Source of the DNA: a virus
Strand: one strand, 5' to 3'
Virus record (IMG/VR): IMGVR_UViG_3300036770_002726
Coordinates: 1 to 64,000 of that record
DNA: 64,000 bases
This document shows, in pieces, positions 14,031-23,329 of the stretch. Both the position numbers and the translations under genes were made by a program. The first letter of the stretch is position 1. The number at the start of each line of letters is the position of its first letter. The notes under the pieces were generated by a model, which searched no databases, was not told the origin of the DNA, and worked only from the letters and a program-made list of their open reading frames with translations.

Positions 14031-16400
14031 ATGGATTTATTCAATCCACCAATAGAATACAATTACAATTATATGATTAAAGATATAGATTTTACCAAGT
14101 TTGATAATCCATACATCCAGGTAATATGGGAAGATTATGCTGAAAACTTTACACAAGAAAAAATAAAGAGCATCAAACATTACTTCCAAAAAAAATACAA
14201 TTCAACCAATGTTAATGTAATTACCAAAACAAAAATATCAGAAACAACCAATCACTCGGTTGATGTTTCCTTTAATATCTTGGATAAAAATTATCAATAT
14301 GAATTGGTAAAATCATATCTCGATTCCAAAAATCAAAATCAATTATCGGATGAAATCTTTAATCTAGATAGAATTGTTGATAATAGATTATTGACAGATG
14401 AAGATATTACCCCATTCAAAAAATGGTATATCAAAAATATTGAATTCTCCAATTTCTTATCTTATGGACAAAATCAAAAAATAGATTTTGAAAAATGTAA
14501 TGGAATATCGGTTGTTGAATCAGACCCACCAAATTTTGGTGGAAAGACAGTTTTAACCGTTGACCTATTGTTATTCCTATTCTTCAATGAAACCACCAAG
14601 ACAACAAAAGCTGAAGAAATCTTTAATAGATTCTCAACTCAAGATAAAGTCCACGTAAAAGGTGAAATTATCATTGATGGGGATGAATATGTTATCATTA
14701 GAAACATTGAAAGAAAGAAGAAGAAAGATGATACCTGGAATGTAAAAACCGAATTGGATTTTTATAAGAAATTATCCGATGGGTCATTACAAAACTTCAC
14801 TGGTGAACAAAGGAGAGAAACAGAGAATTTCATCAAAACATCAATTGGAACAAAAGATGATTTCTTGATGACAATCTTAACAACAGCAACAAATCTTGAA
14901 GATTTGATTGACTCCAAACCAACAGCAAGAGGTCAAGTATTATCAAAATTTATGGGGTTGGACTTTCTCAAAAAGAAAGAAGAACTTGCAAAAGAAATAT
15001 ATTCTGACTTCTCAAAATCAATGTTGTCAAATGTATATTCTAGTGAGAAATTGAAATCAGATAATGATGGTTATAATTCAAGAATCCAAGAATTAACCAC
15101 AGATAATATAACCCAACAAAACAATCTTATTGATGTTCAAAACAGAATAATCAAAGGACAAGAATATAGAGATGGATTATTAAAATCCAAACACACGGAT
15201 ATTGATGTTGAAATCTCAAATATTGTTCCTGAACGTGTTGAAAGTGAAATCATCGGAATAAAAACCCAAAAACAAAGTGTTGAAAGACAATTAAAAGAAC
15301 TTAAAGTAGTTGAACCTACAGAGTTTTACTCGGAACAAGAACACGATTGGATAAAAGATGAACACAAACTATACTACAAAAAGATTGTTCAAGTTGAACA
15401 AACAATCAATTCGATTGAAGAACTAAAGTCTTCAGTTGATGGGGGAATTAAATGTGAACATTGTGGAATTGAATTAATAACCGCATCAATAACTCAAAAC
15501 AAGATAGCAGAACTTGACTATTATAATAGTCAAAAAGTCGAATTTGAGGGGTTAATGTCTAATATAATAGACAGAGAAGCTAAGTATGTTCTATTGAAAA
15601 AAGAATTTGATGAGTATGAGAAAAACAAACTTATCAAAGAAAAATATGAGCTTACAATTGAGGGTTATGAGATGAAAATCAAAGGGTTGGAAGATAAGTT
15701 GGAAAAATTCAATTTGTTACAGGATAAAATATCCACCAATAACAAAATTGAAACCCAACTTATCAAAGCCAATCTGAGAATTGATGAATTGGATAGGGAA
15801 AAAGTATCTGTACAAAGAATCATTGATTCTAACAATTATCAAATTGAAAGTCTGAAAGATAAGATTAAAGATAATCTTCAAAAGATTGAAAAAATTAAGG
15901 AAGAATCTGAAAAAGAAAAAATATATAAGTTATATTTGGAAATCTTTGGAAAGAATGGAATATCTAAGACAATAATGAAAACAATGATTCCAATGTTGAA
16001 TTCTGAGTTACAGAGGTTGTTGGAAGATAGTTGTCATTTTAGATTGGAGATTAATATTAATGATAAGAATGAGGTTGAATTTTTAATGATTGATAATAAT
16101 ACCCAAGTTGAGAAACTTATGTCATCAGGATCGGGTTATGAGAGAACCATAGCATCATTAGCATTGAGAGCGGTGTTGAGTAAGATTAGTTCATTACCAA
16201 AACCTAATATCATAGTGTTTGACGAGGTGTTTGGAAAGATATCAAATGAGAATTTGGATATGGTTGGTGAATTTTTTATTAAAATCAAGAACTATTTTGA
16301 AAAGATATTCGTTATTACCCATAATCCACTTGTAAGTAATTGGGCGGACAATGTGGTTAAAATATCTAAAGAAAACAATATTAGTAACGTAAAACAATAA
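14031..16400 (+). CDS. sbcC: SbcC/Rad50-like ATPase (T4 gp46 type)
   Basis: The 789-residue SMC-like protein starts with a specific N-terminal region of about 140 residues, then WYIKNIEFSNFLSYGQNQKI (the typical Rad50 entry strand). Next come a P-loop at about residues 165-173 and two coiled-coil arms around the zinc hook CEHCG near residue 474. The signature region is SSGSGYERTIASLALR, followed by Walker B IIVFDEVFG and the His switch VITHN. It should work with the SbcD/gp47-like nuclease at 371. The P-loop is PPNFGGKT, so its first Gly is replaced by Pro, and the signature reads SGSGYE instead of SGGE. The extended N-terminus is also unusual. Confidence 0.9.
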   Translation: MDLFNPPIEYNYNYMIKDIDFTKFDNPYIQVIWEDYAENFTQEKIKSIKHYFQKKYNSTNVNVITKTKISETTNHSVDVSFNILDKNYQYELVKSYLDSKNQNQLSDEIFNLDRIVDNRLLTDEDITPFKKWYIKNIEFSNFLSYGQNQKIDFEKCNGISVVESDPPNFGGKTVLTVDLLLFLFFNETTKTTKAEEIFNRFSTQDKVHVKGEIIIDGDEYVIIRNIERKKKKDDTWNVKTELDFYKKLSDGSLQNFTGEQRRETENFIKTSIGTKDDFLMTILTTATNLEDLIDSKPTARGQVLSKFMGLDFLKKKEELAKEIYSDFSKSMLSNVYSSEKLKSDNDGYNSRIQELTTDNITQQNNLIDVQNRIIKGQEYRDGLLKSKHTDIDVEISNIVPERVESEIIGIKTQKQSVERQLKELKVVEPTEFYSEQEHDWIKDEHKLYYKKIVQVEQTINSIEELKSSVDGGIKCEHCGIELITASITQNKIAELDYYNSQKVEFEGLMSNIIDREAKYVLLKKEFDEYEKNKLIKEKYELTIEGYEMKIKGLEDKLEKFNLLQDKISTNNKIETQLIKANLRIDELDREKVSVQRIIDSNNYQIESLKDKIKDNLQKIEKIKEESEKEKIYKLYLEIFGKNGISKTIMKTMIPMLNSELQRLLEDSCHFRLEININDKNEVEFLMIDNNTQVEKLMSSGSGYERTIASLALRAVLSKISSLPKPNIIVFDEVFGKISNENLDMVGEFFIKIKNYFEKIFVITHNPLVSNWADNVVKISKENNISNVKQ

Positions 16401-16407
16401 AAAAATT

Positions 16408-18843
16408 ATGAGAAATTTAACAGGTCAAACCATAACACAACTAACATTATCAAAAGATGAAATGGATGTTAATAGTAGTTACAGACAATTCATTTCAACA
16501 AAAATACCTGATATGGTATTTACATCACCATTCAAATGTGATGGTTATGGTGTTTCACAAAAATACGGTATTAAATTATTGTGTGAATTCAAAAAAGATG
16601 TTGATTTAAGAGATAAATCTAATCAAGTTGATGTATTAATACAAGCAATCTATTATGTTAAAAAATTTGAACTTAATGGATTGATGTTACCAAATGTTTT
16701 ACTATTGGCAGATAAAAACGAGTGGTTTTTAATCCATACAAATACAATATTTGAATACCTTTCTTTGGATATTAATTGGGAACTTGCGGCATCTTCAGCT
16801 TATAAACAAGTTGAGTTACACAATATGTTAATGCAAAATGATAAAATAGCTCCTTTTATTTATTCTATTGACCAAATAGATTCAGTTGTTGAAAAAATAA
16901 AAGATTTAGCTAAAAATGTAACAAGATTAATACCAATAACACCATATAATATAACTGGGGTATTCAATTATTTCGAACAAAATGTATTAGGCAAACATAT
17001 CTTGAATACAAATCAATTGGCTAATTTATTCGTACAATTGTTAATTAATCCTGATGAAAATTACTTACATCCTGTTGTTAAAAGAAAAACAATAGTTACT
17101 AAATCTTTTAACGAAATTAGTGTTAAATCTAAGGAAGCTTTTACATCTTTTTTTAGTCACTTTTCTCATAATTATACACCAACACAAAAAGAGGAATTAA
17201 CTGCAGTTGTTGATAGATTAATTCAAGACATTACTAGAAGAAAACAAGGTGAGTTTTTTACACCTGAGTCTTGGGTAAAAAAAGCATATGAATACATTGC
17301 ATCGGTATTTGGTGAGGATTGGAAAGAAAAGTATGTTGTTTGGGATCCAGCTTGGGGTACAGGTAATTTAACTAGGGGAATTAAATTTAAAGAACTATAT
17401 GTCTCAACTTTAAATTACTCAGATATACAAACTGCTGAACAAATGGGTTACAATCCTGAAGCTGTCAAGTTTCAATTTGATTTTTTGAATGATGAATATG
17501 ATTTGTTACCGAAAGGTTTGAAAGATGCTATTGAAAGTGGAAAGAAAATTATTATTTTGATAAATCCACCATATGCTAGTTCAGCCAATTTTGGTGAAAC
17601 TGATAAAAAAGACACATCTAAAACTAAACAAAATGAATTAATGTTACTTGAAGGGTGGGGTAAGTCTGCTCAAAATTTATATGCACAATTCATTTTTGGT
17701 ATTTGTAAATTGAAAGAAATAAACAATAACATAAATCTTTGTTTATTTTCACCTTCTCTTTTTTTAACTGGAACTTCTTTTAAAGAGTTTAGAAATAAAT
17801 TTTTTAATTATTTTAATTACGAAAAAGGTTTTTTATTTAAAGCAAGTCATTTTTCTGATGTTGCTAGTGATTGGGGGATTAATTTCTTATGTTTTAGTAG
17901 TCAAAAAAATTACAACGAAATACTTTTAGATTTATTAGATAGTAATGACGATTTTCAAATTGAAAAATTTGGTACAAAAGAATTGTATAATTTAGATAAC
18001 CATAAACCTGCTTCATCTTGGGTAAGAGAGGAAATAAAAAAATTAAAAACCAATTCTGAACTACCACAAATGAAAAATAGTACTGAAGTTTATAGTGGTG
18101 AAAAACCAAATGGTTCGTATTTAGATAACTCATTGGGTTATTTTTTGAATGGTGCTAATTGTATTGATAAAAACTCACAACAAGTAGCACTTTGGGGTGT
18201 CGGATTTTACAATGGGCATGGTTTATCTATATTACATAATAATTTCAATAAATGTTGTAATTTGTTTACCGCCAGAAAAATTATTAATAAAACTTGGATA
18301 AACTCAAAAGATGAATATCTTTCACCTAACGAAGAACATCCAAAATATAATCAATTTAGTTACGATAGTATAGTTGTATCATTATTTCATATCCATTCCT
18401 ACCAATCTAGTTTAAGACAGGTAATATACAAAGAAAAGTTATGGGATATTAAGAATGAATTCTTTTGGATGTCAAAACAAAGAATGTTAAATTTAGCAAA
18501 TGACAATCACTACACAGAGTTATACAATGATGCAAGAACTAGTAACAATAGATATGTTTATGAATTACTATTCGGTGAACAAGACATTTACAACAAACTT
18601 AGTCCTGATGCAAAACTTGTATTAGATAAAGCAATTGAATTAGTTGAAAAATCTATGAAACAAAGACATCTTATGGCTGATGATACTAACCATTTGAATA
18701 GTTGGGATGCTGGATATGCACAACTTAAATTAGTTTGGAAAGAATATTTCCCAGATGAATTCAAAGAGTTTAGACAATTATACAAAAACTTGGAAGATAG
18801 AATGAGACCACTTGTTTATGAACTTGGATTTTTATTGAAATAA
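16408..18843 (+). CDS. Adenine-specific DNA methyltransferase with possible nuclease domain (type IIG-like)
   Basis: This 811-residue protein has N6-adenine methyltransferase motifs in the middle: RRKQGEFFTPESWVKKAYEY, VVWDPAWGTGNLTRG (motif I, about residue 313) and IILINPPYASS (motif IV, about residue 385). The N-terminal 150 residues contain D...GIKLLCEFKKDVD near residue 60, which resembles a PD-(D/E)xK nuclease core. The C-terminal 350 residues would be the target-recognition region. This resembles single-chain type IIG restriction-modification enzymes. No separate specificity or nuclease gene is adjacent. The nuclease reading is inference from one motif, and an orphan methyltransferase is the alternative. 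Confidence 0.85.
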   Translation: MRNLTGQTITQLTLSKDEMDVNSSYRQFISTKIPDMVFTSPFKCDGYGVSQKYGIKLLCEFKKDVDLRDKSNQVDVLIQAIYYVKKFELNGLMLPNVLLLADKNEWFLIHTNTIFEYLSLDINWELAASSAYKQVELHNMLMQNDKIAPFIYSIDQIDSVVEKIKDLAKNVTRLIPITPYNITGVFNYFEQNVLGKHILNTNQLANLFVQLLINPDENYLHPVVKRKTIVTKSFNEISVKSKEAFTSFFSHFSHNYTPTQKEELTAVVDRLIQDITRRKQGEFFTPESWVKKAYEYIASVFGEDWKEKYVVWDPAWGTGNLTRGIKFKELYVSTLNYSDIQTAEQMGYNPEAVKFQFDFLNDEYDLLPKGLKDAIESGKKIIILINPPYASSANFGETDKKDTSKTKQNELMLLEGWGKSAQNLYAQFIFGICKLKEINNNINLCLFSPSLFLTGTSFKEFRNKFFNYFNYEKGFLFKASHFSDVASDWGINFLCFSSQKNYNEILLDLLDSNDDFQIEKFGTKELYNLDNHKPASSWVREEIKKLKTNSELPQMKNSTEVYSGEKPNGSYLDNSLGYFLNGANCIDKNSQQVALWGVGFYNGHGLSILHNNFNKCCNLFTARKIINKTWINSKDEYLSPNEEHPKYNQFSYDSIVVSLFHIHSYQSSLRQVIYKEKLWDIKNEFFWMSKQRMLNLANDNHYTELYNDARTSNNRYVYELLFGEQDIYNKLSPDAKLVLDKAIELVEKSMKQRHLMADDTNHLNSWDAGYAQLKLVWKEYFPDEFKEFRQLYKNLEDRMRPLVYELGFLLK

Positions 18844-18844
18844 A

Positions 18845-18876
18845 TTTTGAAAATTCATAGTTATAAATTATCTTTG
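18845..18876 (+). promoter_or_regulatory. Host-type (Bacteroidota) promoter
   Basis: TTTTG at 18845-18849, 19 nt, then TATCTTTG at 18869-18876. This fits the TTTG / TAnnTTTG consensus of Bacteroidota primary sigma factor and drives the operon with the DUF6576-type genes and the sigma factor. Confidence 0.7.
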
Positions 18877-18899
18877 ACCCACACAAAAACAACAACAAT

Positions 18900-19115
18900 A
18901 TGAGAGAACCAGATGAAGAACCAAGAAGACCAAAAATAGATTGGAGACCAGGTTATAGTAGAAAAGATTTTAAACTCAGACGTTTGCTAGGTAACCAATA
19001 TAGAGAAAAAATTCCCACACTAAATGAACTTTTGGACAAGATAATTGGTTATGGTTTAAAGTCATTGACTAATAAAGAAACAGAATTGTTAAACAAATAT
19101 TCAAAACAACTATGA
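18900..19115 (+). CDS. Small protein with DUF6576-like C-terminus
   Basis: A 71-residue protein with a basic start and the C-terminal motif IPTLNELLDKIIGYGLKSLT followed by N-K-E-x-x-L-L-x-x-YSK. This resembles DUF6576, a short domain at the C-terminus of some Bacteroidota membrane proteins. The same motif ends the next gene. It overlaps that gene by ATGA. Function unknown. Confidence 0.7.
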   Translation: MREPDEEPRRPKIDWRPGYSRKDFKLRRLLGNQYREKIPTLNELLDKIIGYGLKSLTNKETELLNKYSKQL

Positions 19116-19651
19116 AGTACCTATTAAATGTTTTTATCCAACACGACAAACAAGAATTGTTCACACAAAGTCTTGCAACCGAAATTAGAGATTCAATACC
19201 TGTGGGTAACTCAATCAAATATTTTTATGGTGAACAAACAATTTTGATTACCTTTGAAACCAAGTTGGGTTTTGACAAGGTTAAAAATTTGTTTGATGCA
19301 ATCTTGGCTGATTTATCCATAACTTTTATACTCACCCCAATAAAACCTGACAAAATGTCATATTGGTTTCCAAAAGAGTATGAACAACATCTATTTGGTA
19401 CGGATTTGTGTAAGACAAATGATGAGTACACAGATGAAGAACAAAAAATGGTTCAAGATGCTATGTATATGAGTATGGATGAACCCATTGATGATTTAAA
19501 AATGGAAAGAATATCAATTGACATTAAGAAAAAATTATTCGGTGAACCTAAAGTACCAACTTTGGATGAACTTTTGGATAAGATTAATGTTAGTGGTATG
19601 GGTTCACTTACAGCTGATGAAAAAAATTTGTTAACACAATATTCAAAATAA
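19112..19651 (+). CDS. Protein with DUF6576-like C-terminus
   Basis: The 179-residue protein has an alpha/beta domain (residues 1-100) and an acidic linker. It ends VPTLDELLDKINVSGMGSLT plus LLxxYSK, matching the end of its upstream neighbour and the DUF6576 pattern. The first 15 residues contain FIQHDKQELF. It ends one base before the sigma factor ATG, so it is probably co-transcribed with it. Role unknown. Confidence 0.75.
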   Translation: MKYLLNVFIQHDKQELFTQSLATEIRDSIPVGNSIKYFYGEQTILITFETKLGFDKVKNLFDAILADLSITFILTPIKPDKMSYWFPKEYEQHLFGTDLCKTNDEYTDEEQKMVQDAMYMSMDEPIDDLKMERISIDIKKKLFGEPKVPTLDELLDKINVSGMGSLTADEKNLLTQYSK

Positions 19652-19652
19652 A

Positions 19653-20453
19653 ATGAAAGAAAAAAATTCAGGTATTCCAATCAATCAAGAAGAAATCCAA
19701 TCTTATCTTAAAGACATAAGAAAGAAAAAGGTAATGACCCCAGAGAGGGAGAAAGAACTTGCAGAACTTATGAAGTCTGACACCTTGACTCTTGAAGAAA
19801 GAGAAAAAGTCAATAAAGAATTGTTGGAGGGTAATCTACGTTTTGTGATTACCGTGGCCAAACAATATCAAAATCAAGGATTGGATTTACCCGACCTTAT
19901 TGCCGAAGGTAATCTTGGTCTTATGAAAGCCATCAAAAACTTTGATTGGAACAAAGATTTACGTTTCATATCTTATGCTGTATGGTGGATTAAACAATCA
20001 ATTCTACAATCTCTTAATGAGAATGCAAGAACAATTCGTCTCCCAACAAATGTTGTTCAAGATTTACATAGAGCCAAGAAAGAGGTTGATAAAAGAGGTG
20101 GTGAACTGGATGAAAGATTTGTGGGGTTACCATCAATGATTGACCTTGATATGGATATCAATGAAGAAGGTGATACACTATTTGATGTGTTGAAGAATGA
20201 TGAAGCAGATATGCCTGATGAAGCATTTAATACCAAAGACATTCTTAAAACCAAACTACTTGGATTGTTGACCTGTTTGGATGAACGTGAAAAAACCATT
20301 ATTGAAGATTATTTCGGTCTTACAGGTTCACCAAGAACATTGGAAGATATTGGTGGGGATTTCAATCTTACGAAAGAAAGAGTACGTCAAATAAAAGAAA
20401 AATCATTGAGAAAGTTGAGAAACTTATCTAGTGACTTGTTTGAGTGGATGTAA
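19653..20453 (+). CDS. Phage-encoded sigma-70 family RNA polymerase sigma factor
   Basis: This 266-residue sigma factor resembles the compact Bacteroidota primary type. Residues 14-35 correspond to region 1.2 (EIQSYLKDIRKKKVMTPERE). Residues 62-130 contain region 2 (NLRFVITVAKQYQNQGLDLP, DLIAEGNLGLMKAI, RFISYAVWWIKQSI). Region 4 ends TLEDIGGDFNLTKERVRQIK plus EKSLRKLR, a helix-turn-helix for the -35 side. The central part between NVVQDLHRAK and LKTKLLGLL is short and acidic, so region 3 looks reduced. It is the best candidate in this window to read the TATTTAT promoters of the tagged genes, though that link is inference. Confidence 0.92.
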   Translation: MKEKNSGIPINQEEIQSYLKDIRKKKVMTPEREKELAELMKSDTLTLEEREKVNKELLEGNLRFVITVAKQYQNQGLDLPDLIAEGNLGLMKAIKNFDWNKDLRFISYAVWWIKQSILQSLNENARTIRLPTNVVQDLHRAKKEVDKRGGELDERFVGLPSMIDLDMDINEEGDTLFDVLKNDEADMPDEAFNTKDILKTKLLGLLTCLDEREKTIIEDYFGLTGSPRTLEDIGGDFNLTKERVRQIKEKSLRKLRNLSSDLFEWM

Positions 20454-20475
20454 TGTTAACAATAAAAAATAAACT

Positions 20476-20485
20476 AATATTTATA
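20476..20485 (+). promoter_or_regulatory. TATTTAT late-type promoter motif
   Basis: TAATATTTATA with the core at 20478-20484, 13 nt before the ATG at 20498. This promoter would start the lysis/structural cluster. Confidence 0.55.
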
Positions 20486-20497
20486 ACATAAAGAAAT

Positions 20498-20791
20498 ATG
20501 AAAAAAGTAATAGATTTTATTGAAAAATATGGATTAATAATTTTGGTTGTCTTAATCGTAACCAGCACTTGTTCTAGTGGTATGAGTAAAAGAAGAAGTG
20601 AGAAAAAAATAAGTGACCAATTTGATAGTTTGAAAACTGAAATCAAAACATTGAAGAATGAGTTAAAAAAAGAAATAAAAGTTGAAGGATTGAAATCTGA
20701 AAAAAGAATGATTCAATCAACAGACAGAAAGATTATGGACTTGCAAAGACAAATTGAAATTGATAAAGAACTGAAGGTTTTGGACAAATGA
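20498..20791 (+). CDS. Membrane-anchored coiled-coil protein
   Basis: A 97-residue protein with one N-terminal transmembrane segment (YGLIILVVLIVTSTCSSG, residues 11-28) and a C-terminal coiled coil (residues 40-95). The layout would fit a small holin or spanin-like factor or a membrane scaffold, and the gene sits upstream of the amidase. No specific family is recognised. The TATTTAT promoter supports late expression. Confidence 0.6.
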   Translation: MKKVIDFIEKYGLIILVVLIVTSTCSSGMSKRRSEKKISDQFDSLKTEIKTLKNELKKEIKVEGLKSEKRMIQSTDRKIMDLQRQIEIDKELKVLDK

Positions 20792-21267
20792 GAATAATAA
20801 TCACTGAAAGACAACTAGAAGAAATTAACAGATTTCAACTTAGAGAAGACAACCCTGAATATGGGGGTTGTCTAGTGTCTGACAAAATCAGAATGGAGTT
20901 AATTAAAGACTTTCTACAAAAACTTAAAAAGAATCCTAAATATAATACAGAAGAACCTGATTATGATATGTTATTGGATGATTGGGATGGTTATGATGAC
21001 CAAGTTTATATTCAAAATAAAGGTAAATCAATTGTATTTTGGGAAGGTTGGGTGAGTAGTTGTTGGGAAGCAGCATTCCAAAAACCACAATATAAGGGAT
21101 TAAAAAAATCTAAAGTTATAGATAAAATAATTGAGGAGAGATTTCCTAGAATTGCCGAAAAATGTGGAATGGAAATAATTGACTCTGGTTATATTGATGA
21201 TGATGGATATATTATGTATATTGAAATGAAAAAACAAAATAATGAAGAACTTACTAACTTGGATTAA
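20788..21267 (+). CDS. Tagged hypothetical protein
   Basis: The 159-residue protein starts MRIIITERQLEEINRFQLRE, matching the tag pattern (ends L-R-E), and shares the IIITE start with the kinase-like protein at 55287. The body has many acidic and aromatic residues (DWDGYDDQVYIQNKGKSIVF) and two conserved-looking Cys residues. ATGA overlap with the coiled-coil gene. Function unknown. Confidence 0.65.
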   Translation: MRIIITERQLEEINRFQLREDNPEYGGCLVSDKIRMELIKDFLQKLKKNPKYNTEEPDYDMLLDDWDGYDDQVYIQNKGKSIVFWEGWVSSCWEAAFQKPQYKGLKKSKVIDKIIEERFPRIAEKCGMEIIDSGYIDDDGYIMYIEMKKQNNEELTNLD

Positions 21268-22066
21268 AGAAAACCCCATTCGTTCAATGTTCCTTGTACC
21301 CATCTTTTTGGTTGCAGGAATATCAATATCTCACGTTGTTGCGTGGTATGATATAACAAACCCATTCAGTTGGGCGATTTATCTATCAGTAGCAATTGAG
21401 ATTGGTGCCATAACAGCACTGATTGCCGCCACACAGAAGATTAAAGGTGGGGTGTGGTTCATGTTCGGATTGGTAACATTCGTTCAAATGATAGGGAATA
21501 TTTTCTATTCATATAAAGAGATTGACCCAACTGGAGATTTATTTAAAGCCTGGGTTGAACTTACATCACCAATATTTGAAGTGTTTGGAACAGAACCAAC
21601 AGATATAATCGCTCACAAAAGATGGTTGGCAATATTGGGTGGTGGATTACTTCCAATTATATCTTTAACTTCATTACACTTCTTTGTGAAATATGAGAAA
21701 CCTAAAGAAGAGATTATTGAAAACGATAGAGATTTGGAAATTGTTTCACTGATGGATTTGGAGACTTTGGAAAAAGAAGAAGAGAAACCAAAAACAAAAC
21801 GAGGTAGAAAGAAAAAAGAAGTCGTTGAAGAACCTCAATTGTTAAATGAAGAAAAAGAAGTTAAAATGATTGAGGATTGGTTAGACCAATATGGTGACCC
21901 AACAATTACTGAGAAAGTATTAAATGAGTTGGAAAAAATTGAAAATGAAAAAGTTGAAGATAAGATAGTCCCAATACCTCTTGAACCAAAAGTAGAACAA
22001 CCAAAACCTATACGTCCATCAAAACTGACATACACCAAACCAAATGTATCTATAGATAGAATGTAA
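21242..22066 (+). CDS. Four-helix membrane protein with charged cytoplasmic tail
   Basis: A 274-residue protein with about four transmembrane segments in its first 150 residues (FLVPIFLVAGISISHVVAWY and three later ones) and a long, charged tail. The tail has a KTKRGRKKKEVVE stretch, like an AT-hook, and Pro/Lys-rich sequence (PKVEQPKPIRPSK) at the end. Its start overlaps the tagged gene upstream. It abuts the amidase gene, so a lysis or envelope function is possible, but no motif proves it. Confidence 0.7.
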   Translation: MKNLLTWIKENPIRSMFLVPIFLVAGISISHVVAWYDITNPFSWAIYLSVAIEIGAITALIAATQKIKGGVWFMFGLVTFVQMIGNIFYSYKEIDPTGDLFKAWVELTSPIFEVFGTEPTDIIAHKRWLAILGGGLLPIISLTSLHFFVKYEKPKEEIIENDRDLEIVSLMDLETLEKEEEKPKTKRGRKKKEVVEEPQLLNEEKEVKMIEDWLDQYGDPTITEKVLNELEKIENEKVEDKIVPIPLEPKVEQPKPIRPSKLTYTKPNVSIDRM

Positions 22067-22659
22067 TGGATATAATAAAATATGGTGATTTTAAGCCATT
22101 GGGGAAACAAAAGAAGAAACACCAAATAATTCTCACACACACAAGTAGAAATGTGGAGAATTATTTGGCTTCTTTACGTTATAGACATAATGGAAAATTT
22201 GATAGGATTCCAAATTATGTGATTAAAAAAAATGGGGTAGTTTTACAATTATTAAATGATATTGAACATACCAATTATTTAAAGGAAATAAGTATGAATC
22301 GTAATTCAATTGCTATTTGTTTGGAAAATTTTGGTTGGTTAGAAAAACAACCATTAGAAAATCAGTATGTTAATTGGATTGGTGATATTTATAAAGGTAA
22401 ACCATATGAAAGACATTGGAGGGACTATTATTTTTGGGAACCATATACAGAAGAACAAGTTAATAGTTTATCTAACTTATGTAAAATAATAATTATAGAA
22501 AATAAGATTAACAAAGATTTAATAGGGCATAATACGAAGGTCAAAAATATTAGTATATTTGAAGGAATTGCAACAAGAAGTAATTTTGATTCAAATTATA
22601 CAGATATAAGTCCAGCTTTTGATTTTGATAAATTTAGAAACAAATTAGAATATGAATAA
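22066..22659 (+). CDS. N-acetylmuramoyl-L-alanine amidase (endolysin)
   Basis: A 197-residue amidase_2-like protein. It has KKHQIILTHTSRNVENYLAS at the start with the first zinc-ligand His, IPNYVIKKNGVVLQLLND, MNRNSIAICLENFGWL, and a later DLIGHNTKVKN with a second His. The last part, PAFDFDKFR, fits the DPGPxFDW end. It cleaves the amide bond between MurNAc and the stem peptide. As a whole-gene product in a phage cluster it is most likely the lysis enzyme. No signal peptide is visible, so release would need a holin. Confidence 0.85.
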   Translation: MDIIKYGDFKPLGKQKKKHQIILTHTSRNVENYLASLRYRHNGKFDRIPNYVIKKNGVVLQLLNDIEHTNYLKEISMNRNSIAICLENFGWLEKQPLENQYVNWIGDIYKGKPYERHWRDYYFWEPYTEEQVNSLSNLCKIIIIENKINKDLIGHNTKVKNISIFEGIATRSNFDSNYTDISPAFDFDKFRNKLEYE

Positions 22660-23329
22660 CAGATACGATGAAATTAGAAAATTATTAAAAACCTCAAAAG
22701 AGTTACTTTCAAAAAAAAGTTCAATTAATGAACTAAATGAAATAAGAAGTAAATATGGAATTTTAAATGAAGATGATTCAGTTACAAAAAAAATAAATGT
22801 AACGAAATCAATTGAACAAGGAATGACAGATGACGATGAGGACATAAAAAATGAAGATGAAAAAACTCAAGGTTATAGAATTTTAAATGGTTTGATGTAT
22901 GTGGTTGGAAAAACTGATGCGGAATTAATACTAACTGAGGATGAAAAAACTGCATTTAAAGAAACTATGGATGAGTTCTTTAATGAAGTATCTGATGCTG
23001 TTGATTTTGATGAATTAATATTATATCCAAAAAAAGTTGAGTGGTCTGGATATTTAAATACTTTAGGTGTTAAATTTAAATTTATTACAAATGATAGTGC
23101 CTATTTTTTATTTGAGTCTGAAGAAGATGATGAGGTTCAAATAACACCAATGTTAAAATTAGATGAAAACTTTAAAGAAATCACAGATAAAGTTATGGTT
23201 TATTTTGGAAAATTTGAATCCAAATGGAATCAAATTATCTCTGAAAGAAAGAAAACAAAAATTCCAATTGAAAGAAAACCTTTAGGAGGAAAAAATATTG
23301 AAGGTGGATACGAAACATTTAAAGCATAA
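22652..23329 (+). CDS. Putative tagged virion or core protein
   Basis: The 225-residue acidic protein starts with a helical, Lys/Ser-rich part (DEIRKLLKTSKELLSKKSSI) that ends GILNED, which fits the (I/L)-x-E cleavage pattern at about residue 39. A very acidic stretch follows (MTDDDEDIKNEDEKTQGYRI). The later part is beta-rich. It overlaps the amidase gene and the next gene follows immediately. I infer a virion component. Confidence 0.65.
   Translation: MNNRYDEIRKLLKTSKELLSKKSSINELNEIRSKYGILNEDDSVTKKINVTKSIEQGMTDDDEDIKNEDEKTQGYRILNGLMYVVGKTDAELILTEDEKTAFKETMDEFFNEVSDAVDFDELILYPKKVEWSGYLNTLGVKFKFITNDSAYFLFESEEDDEVQITPMLKLDENFKEITDKVMVYFGKFESKWNQIISERKKTKIPIERKPLGGKNIEGGYETFKA

Noticed and set aside
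14031-16400. Rad50-like protein considered as a defence SMC (for example Wadjet-type)
   Set aside because: The zinc hook and the matching Mre11-like gene fit the phage gp46/gp47 pair, and no other defence-system genes are present.
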